A stretch of 64,000 nucleotides of DNA from Roseateles noduli (GTDB lineage Bacteria; Pseudomonadota; Gammaproteobacteria; Burkholderiales; Burkholderiaceae_C), in the NCBI GenBank assembly GCA_002205125.1, contig NIOE01000017.1, positions 124,001-188,000 on the forward strand, given 5' to 3'. A program made the position numbers and the translations under genes. Below, one piece after another: positions 58,756 to 64,000 of the stretch; position 1 is the stretch's first letter, and every line of letters starts with the position of its first letter. The notes under the pieces were generated by a model that ran no database searches, was not told where the DNA came from, and worked only from the letters and a program-made list of their open reading frames with translations.

Positions 58756-61497
58756 TTGAAGACCAAACTGAACGCGGTGAGCCTGGCAGTCGCCGCCACC
58801 ATTGCAATCGCGTCGTCAGCCGCGATCGCCCAAGCCCAGGACCAGACCCAGCTGGAACGCGTCGTCGTGACCGGTTCCGCGGTGAAGCGGATCGCGGTCG
58901 AGGGCTCCGTGCCCGTGCAGACCGTGACGCGCGCCGAAATCGAACGCAGCGGCGTGACCTCGGTCGTCGAGCTGATGCAGAACCTGTCCTCCGTGCAGGG
59001 CGGCATCACCGAAGGTGACACCGTCGGCGGCGGCGGCGGCGGCCAGGCCACCGTGTCCATCCACAACCTGGGCGGCGATCGCACCCTGGTGCTGCTGAAC
59101 GGCCGTCGCCTGATCGGCGAAGCCGGCGGCGCGGTCGACCTGAACATGATCCCGCTGTCGATCATCGAGCGCGTGGACGTGCTGACCGACGGCGCTTCGG
59201 CGCTGTACGGCTCCGACGCCGTGGCCGGCGTGGTGAACTTCATCACCCGCACCAATTCCAGCAAGAAGACCATCGCCGCGGAAGTCTCGATCCCGCAGCA
59301 CAAGGGCGGCAAGGAACGTCGCGCCTCCCTGTCGGGCGGCTTCGGCGACCTGGACAGCGACGGCTTCAACATCATGGCCGCGCTGTCGGTCGACAAGCGC
59401 GACTCGCTGACCGCCAGCCAGCGCGACTTCAGCAAGACCGGCGTGATCAACTTCGGTCACAACGGCAACGAGTACCAGTTCTTCAACGGCTCGCCGTCCG
59501 CCATCCCGGGCAACGTGAACGTGCCGGTGCGCAACGCCGACGGCTCGCTGGGTTCGGACCTGCGCAACGTGTACCTGGCCCAGAACGGCTCCTGCGCCGA
59601 GCGCAACGTCCAGGTCGGCGCTTCCTGCTACTTCGACTACGCCGGCACCGTGGAAGCCTTCCCGGACCGCGAGCGCACCAACTTCTTCGGCTCCGGCACG
59701 GTGAAGCTGGGCAGCCAGACGCTGCGCGCCGACGTCCTGCTGGGCAAGACCAAGACCAGCGGCAAGATCGCCGCCGTGCCGGGCGCGGTGGCCGTGGACC
59801 CGAACGGTCCCTTCGCCGCCGAACTGGCCGCCGTCGGCTACACCTCGGCCTACCTGACCTCGATCGGCCTGGATCCCAACCGCATCGCGTCGGTCTCGTA
59901 CCGCGCCTTCGACCTGGGCAACCGCACCAGCACCTTCGAGCGCGACAACAAGGCGCTGTGGCTGCAGCTCGACGGCCAGCTGGCCGGCTGGGACTACACC
60001 GCCACCGCCGGCTACCAGCGCGCGCAAGTCGAGGAAAGCAACTCCGGCTACCCGCTGGCCAAGGCCTTCGGCGCGCTGCTGCGCAGCGGCGTGTACAACC
60101 CGTTCGTGCTCGCCGGCCAGCAGTCGCAGGCCGCCAAGGACGCGGTCAAGCAGATCATGATCTCCGGCGTCTACGACACCGAGACCAGCACGCTGTTCAA
60201 CGCCGACCTGCGCGCCTCGCGCGAACTGTTCTCGACCTCCGCCGGCCCGGCCTACCTGGCCGTCGGCGCGTCCTTCCAGAAGGACAAGGTCACCGACGAT
60301 CCGGGCGCCGTGGCGCGCGGTGAAGGCGGCGTCAACGGCGACGACCAGCGTTTCGGCGACAGCACCGTCGTGATCCCCTACAGCGCCAGCCGCGACTCGA
60401 TGGGCGCCTTCGCCGAGCTGATCGTGCCGGTGATGAAGAACCTGGAAGTCACCGCCGGCGCCCGTTACGACAACTACCGCCACGTCGACAGCGCCGTCAA
60501 CGGCAAGGTCTCGTTCAAGTACACCCCGATGCCGGAAGTGCTGGTCCGCGGCTCGGTCGGCACGGGCTTCCGCGCCCCGACGCTGCGTCAGCTGTACCGT
60601 CCGCTGCAGGAATTCGGCGTGACCGCCACGCCGTACGACTGCACGCCGGAAATGGCCGCCGTCGCCGCCAGCCTGGGCGCGACCTGCCAGCCGGGCAGCA
60701 AGCAGTACAACGTCTTCACCGGCGGCGTCGAAAGCGTGAAGCCGGAAGAGTCCAAGCAGGCCACGCTGGGCTTCCGCATCGAGCCGACGAGCACCTTCTC
60801 GTTCGGCGCCGACTGGTGGTGGGCCGGCATCGACAAGACCTTCGGTTCGGTCGATGAGAACGAGGCGTTCAACAACGCCCAGAAGTACTCCAACCTGTTC
60901 CTGGTCTACACCGACCCGGTCACGGGCGAGAAGTTCCTGGCCTACAACGCCAGCACGACCAACCTGGGCAAGCGCTTCGTCAGCGGCATCGACTTCGACG
61001 TCACCGGCCGCTTCAACACGCCGGTCGGCCGCCTGACGTCCAACCTGCACGCGACCTACATGCTGAGCGACAAGCGCCAGCTGGTGGCCGGCGAACAGTA
61101 CTTCTCGACCCTGGCGGACAACCACCCGTCGATCGGCGAAGTGACCTTCCGCTGGAAGGGCCAGCTGAGCAACACCCTGGTGACCGGCAACTGGGCCAAC
61201 ACGGCCAACATCAACTTCCAGTCGGGCTACAAGGACTTCCCGACCGAAGTCGAGAACCTGGCCAACGGCGACGTCGACGAGGTGCGCCTGAAGGTCAAGC
61301 CGTACGTGACCCTGGACTGGCAGACCGCCTACACCTGGAACAAGCAGCTGACCGTCGCCCTGGGCATCAAGAACGTGTTCGACAAGGAACCTCCCCTGTC
61401 GCTGCGCGCCAACGGCGGCCACATGCTGGGCTTCGACTACCGCTACTACAGCCCGATGGGCCGGACCTTCCAGGTCAAGGCCAGCTACGACTTCTGA
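58756..61497 (+). CDS. TonB-dependent receptor, second of three; TTG start
   Basis: Protein of 913 residues. I place the start at the TTG at 58756: AGGAG lies 7 bases upstream, and this start gives a clean signal peptide (MKTKLNAVSLAVAATIAIAS) like that of the third receptor. An ATG at 58702 would add residues unlike a signal sequence. The plug begins LERVVVTGSAVKRIAVEG and has TLVLLNGRRLIGEAGG and DGASALYGSDAVAGVVNFI. The barrel ends QVKASYDF. It lies 416 bases after the first receptor, so it probably has its own leader. Confidence 0.88.
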   Translation: MKTKLNAVSLAVAATIAIASSAAIAQAQDQTQLERVVVTGSAVKRIAVEGSVPVQTVTRAEIERSGVTSVVELMQNLSSVQGGITEGDTVGGGGGGQATVSIHNLGGDRTLVLLNGRRLIGEAGGAVDLNMIPLSIIERVDVLTDGASALYGSDAVAGVVNFITRTNSSKKTIAAEVSIPQHKGGKERRASLSGGFGDLDSDGFNIMAALSVDKRDSLTASQRDFSKTGVINFGHNGNEYQFFNGSPSAIPGNVNVPVRNADGSLGSDLRNVYLAQNGSCAERNVQVGASCYFDYAGTVEAFPDRERTNFFGSGTVKLGSQTLRADVLLGKTKTSGKIAAVPGAVAVDPNGPFAAELAAVGYTSAYLTSIGLDPNRIASVSYRAFDLGNRTSTFERDNKALWLQLDGQLAGWDYTATAGYQRAQVEESNSGYPLAKAFGALLRSGVYNPFVLAGQQSQAAKDAVKQIMISGVYDTETSTLFNADLRASRELFSTSAGPAYLAVGASFQKDKVTDDPGAVARGEGGVNGDDQRFGDSTVVIPYSASRDSMGAFAELIVPVMKNLEVTAGARYDNYRHVDSAVNGKVSFKYTPMPEVLVRGSVGTGFRAPTLRQLYRPLQEFGVTATPYDCTPEMAAVAASLGATCQPGSKQYNVFTGGVESVKPEESKQATLGFRIEPTSTFSFGADWWWAGIDKTFGSVDENEAFNNAQKYSNLFLVYTDPVTGEKFLAYNASTTNLGKRFVSGIDFDVTGRFNTPVGRLTSNLHATYMLSDKRQLVAGEQYFSTLADNHPSIGEVTFRWKGQLSNTLVTGNWANTANINFQSGYKDFPTEVENLANGDVDEVRLKVKPYVTLDWQTAYTWNKQLTVALGIKNVFDKEPPLSLRANGGHMLGFDYRYYSPMGRTFQVKASYDF

Positions 61498-61551
61498 TCC
61501 CCGCCGCCGACCTCCCGCCGCACCACGGCGGGGCGTCGCGAGCGCCAGGAC

Positions 61552-61580
61552 AAAGGACTCCTTCGGGAGTCCTTTTTTTT
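61552..61580 (+). terminator. terminator of the second receptor gene
   Basis: Ten-base-pair stem AAAGGACTCC/GGAGTCCTTT with a TTCG loop and an eight-T run that overlaps its 3' end. It lies 54 bases past the stop. Confidence 0.95.
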
Positions 61581-62092
61581 CGCGCTGCCACGGCGCTCCG
61601 CGCCTCGCAAGTCGTCACGGGGGGACGTTACACGTTAAGTATTGTTTCCATACTTTGTCGAATATGGATAACTCATTGTATTGACGAGTATTTTCCATAT
61701 TCATCAATTCGAATCGATAAATTCACCGTTGCCATACTGACACGCGTCTTCTCTCATTCTTAACGCGCCATCAACGCATACTCGACATTTGAGGCGAAAA
61801 ACCGTCCGAAAACCCGCCGGGGAAAATCCGACATTCCCACGGGAGTTAAGCGTTCGTAAATTCCGAAACTGTGGCGCAGGCACGACCGAACAGTCACGAA
61901 ACGGTAAGGAGAAACCCGCGAAAAATGGCAGTTTCGGGCCACGCAGTCCCAAATTCGCGCGCTTTACGCACCTGCACCTATGACCTCTGGCGATTCGTCA
62001 GCACACTTTTGTCAGGCCTCGCGATGCGGGGCCGTTTCAATTCCGGCTCGCCGCACCCACAAGGAGGGCGGGCGCTCCCTCTAGAGGTGCAT
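61581..62092. other. AT-rich regulatory region before the third receptor gene
   Basis: No gene is supported in this stretch. From about 61630 to 61990 it is strikingly AT-rich relative to its surroundings. It contains the inverted repeat GAATATGGA/TCCATATTC (61660-61668 and 61694-61702) separated by 25 bases, with TTGACG at 61681-61686 between the arms as a possible -35. It is inferred to be the promoter and operator region of the third receptor. Confidence 0.5.
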
Positions 62093-64000
62093 ATGTACAA
62101 GCTGAACGCGGTAGGCCTGGCAGTCGCCGCCACCATTGCGGCCGCGTCCTTCCCGACGCTGGCCCAGGAACAACAGGATCAGACCCAGTTGGAACGGGTC
62201 GTCGTCACGGGATCCGCGATCAAGCGGCTGGACGCCGAATCCTCGGTGCCGGTCACGACCTTCAAGATGAGCGACATCCGTCAGCAGGGCCTGACGACCG
62301 TCGAGCAGATCCTCAGCACGCTGACCGCCAGCCAGAGCAGCCTGGGCACCAGCCAGGCCGTGGGCTCGTCCACGGGCGGCGCGTCCTTCGCCGACCTGCG
62401 CGGCATCGGCGCCAACAAGACGCTGGTCCTGCTGAACGGCCGCCGCATCGCCAACAACGCGTTCGACGGTTCCGCGCCCGACCTGAACATGATCCCGCTG
62501 GCGGCGATCGAGCGCATCGAAGTGCTGCGCGACGGCGCCTCGTCGCTGTACGGCACCGACGCCATCGGCGGCGTCATCAACTTCATCACCCGCTCCGACT
62601 ACCAGGGCGGCACGGTGACGCTGGGCTACGACTCGCCCCAGCACGCCGGCGGCAAGACCCGCAACGCCAACGCCGGCTTCGGCTACGGCGACCTGGAGAA
62701 GCAGGGCTTCAACCTGTTCGGCTTCGTCGACCTGCAGAAGCAGGACCCGATCGGCGGCACGGACCGTCCGTTCAACACCCGCTTCATCGGCGGCAAGTCC
62801 GGCTCCACCCTGCCGGCCAACTACTACCAGGACGGCAAGATCGTCTACAACCCGGCCGCGCCCACCTGCGCGGGCGGCGACTTCCTGGTGCCCAACGCCG
62901 ACCAGACGTCCTGCACGATGTCGACCTCGCGCTACGTGGACTACCTGCCGGAAAGCCAGCGCACCTCGGCCATGCTGAAGGGCACGGTCAAGCTGAACAA
63001 CGACCACACCTTCGGCGCCGAGTACTTCATCACCCGCTCCGAGGTGAAGACGCGCATCGCCCCGGTGCCGTACGGCTTCCTGGTGCAGAACCGCCTGCGT
63101 CCGGACGGCTCGGCCAACCCGTACTACCCGAACAACCCCGCCCTGAGCCCGACCTACGACGGCGACAAGTACGCCGGCGAGACGATGACCGACGGCGGCG
63201 CGACGATCCAGCCGGGCTACATCACGCTGAAGTGGCGCGATTCCCCGAACGGCCCGCGCGGCGACAAGAACACCAACACGCAGCAGCGTCTGGTGCTCTC
63301 GCTGGACGGCACGCTGGCAGGCTGGGACTACGCCGCCGGCCTGAGCTACAACCAGAACAAGGTGACCGAGGACCTGATCAGCGGCTACTCGGACGGCAAC
63401 AAGATCACCGAAGGCATCCTGACCGGCATCATCAACCCGTTCGGCGCCCAGGACGCCGCGGGCGACGCCTACCTGCAGAGCGCCAACGCGCTGGGCCGCC
63501 TGATGATCGGCAAGGGCCGCACGACCAACCTGGACGCGCACGCCAGCCGTGAAGTCGGCGACTGGCTGGGTGCCGGCCGCTCCGCCGCCCTGGCGCTGGG
63601 CGCCGAGTTCCGTCAGGAGAAGTTCACCCAGGACGCGCAGGACGACTACGCGAAGACGGTGATCGCCTCCACCGGCATCGACCCCAACATCTTCAGCACC
63701 GGCAAGCGCAACGTGTACGCCGTCTACGGCGAACTGAACGTGCCCATCCTGAAGACCCTGGATGTGACCGGCGCCGTCCGCTACGACAAGTACAACGACT
63801 TCGGCAGCACCACCAACCCCAAGGTCAGCTTCCGCTTCCAGCCGTCGAAGGAAGTGCTGGTCCGCGGTTCGTACTCGACCGGCTTCCGGGCCCCGTCGCT
63901 GTATGAGCTGCATGCCGCGCCGACCTACACGAACTCCAGCACGGTCAACGACCCGGCGCTGTGCGCGGCCGGCGGCACCACCATCAACCTGTGCGACGCG
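62093..64000 (+). CDS. TonB-dependent receptor, third of three (cut by the window end)
   Basis: Open from the ATG at 62093 to the last base, 636 codons without a stop, so the C-terminal barrel is missing only because the window ends. The signal peptide (MYKLNAVGLAVAATIAAAS, cleaved near TLAQEQ) and LERVVVTGSAIKRLDAES match the second receptor closely. The plug has KTLVLLNGRRIANNAFDG and DGASSLYGTDAIGGVINFI. Barrel strands follow from about residue 180. AGAGGTG precedes the ATG. The ligand is unknown. Confidence 0.9.
   Translation, partial: MYKLNAVGLAVAATIAAASFPTLAQEQQDQTQLERVVVTGSAIKRLDAESSVPVTTFKMSDIRQQGLTTVEQILSTLTASQSSLGTSQAVGSSTGGASFADLRGIGANKTLVLLNGRRIANNAFDGSAPDLNMIPLAAIERIEVLRDGASSLYGTDAIGGVINFITRSDYQGGTVTLGYDSPQHAGGKTRNANAGFGYGDLEKQGFNLFGFVDLQKQDPIGGTDRPFNTRFIGGKSGSTLPANYYQDGKIVYNPAAPTCAGGDFLVPNADQTSCTMSTSRYVDYLPESQRTSAMLKGTVKLNNDHTFGAEYFITRSEVKTRIAPVPYGFLVQNRLRPDGSANPYYPNNPALSPTYDGDKYAGETMTDGGATIQPGYITLKWRDSPNGPRGDKNTNTQQRLVLSLDGTLAGWDYAAGLSYNQNKVTEDLISGYSDGNKITEGILTGIINPFGAQDAAGDAYLQSANALGRLMIGKGRTTNLDAHASREVGDWLGAGRSAALALGAEFRQEKFTQDAQDDYAKTVIASTGIDPNIFSTGKRNVYAVYGELNVPILKTLDVTGAVRYDKYNDFGSTTNPKVSFRFQPSKEVLVRGSYSTGFRAPSLYELHAAPTYTNSSTVNDPALCAAGGTTINLCDA

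Noticed and set aside
61704-61952. Minus-strand 82-codon frame in the AT-rich region
   Set aside because: No ribosome-binding site or recognisable features; the region looks regulatory.

Overview
The window is 64 kb of high-GC chromosome from a betaproteobacterium. The housekeeping content (sucCD, recA-recX, mreBCD-mrdA-rodA, gatCAB, pyrE, argS, glcB), the Bug-type solute-binding protein and the type IV pilin glycosylation cluster fit the Burkholderiales. My best guess is the Roseateles/Mitsuaria-like branch; this is inferred from gene content, not from a search.

Bases 1 to about 4750 look like a laterally acquired segment. Its base composition is visibly lower in GC than the rest. It carries a two-gene unit (small membrane-anchored protein plus a proteasome/HslV-like Ntn hydrolase), a serine recombinase with an iterated motif upstream, and a tightly overlapping three-gene operon of unknown function ending in a membrane-tethered alpha/beta hydrolase. 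The right edge abuts a 43-codon remnant of the moaC 3' end, which suggests that the element inserted at moaC.

From 4.9 to 9.7 kb lies a pilin locus: pilA with a sigma-54 promoter, two Wzy/PglL-type ligases and a TfpX/TfpZ-type accessory gene. Next come a class II cyclic-nucleotide phosphodiesterase-like protein, an FHA / PP2C phosphatase / Ser-Thr kinase cluster, a TerC protein, sucCD, and recA-recX under a LexA box. A two-component system and a Uma2-family protein follow.

The 21.8-36.5 kb stretch holds the rod-shape operon, the divergent gatCAB amidotransferase genes, a DUF4124 protein with pyrE, one TonB-dependent receptor and xthA. From 36.5 to 44.1 kb are a Bug protein, two paralogous TPR-GGDEF diguanylate cyclases, a uracil/xanthine permease, and a 39-residue membrane protein paired with a TetR regulator through shared palindromic operators. 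An SPFH / membrane protein / ribbon-helix-helix operon with its own palindrome follows, then dsbA, a SPOR protein and argS.

The right end has a kinase fused to a cyclic-nucleotide-binding domain, a PsiF-type protein, a DUF2214 protein with a LysR regulator, malate synthase G, and three tandem TonB-dependent receptors, the last cut by the window edge. Signalling is a recurring theme: two Ser/Thr kinases, a PP2C phosphatase, FHA, cNMP turnover and binding, and c-di-GMP synthesis. I saw no rRNA, tRNA, CRISPR array or intact insertion sequence.
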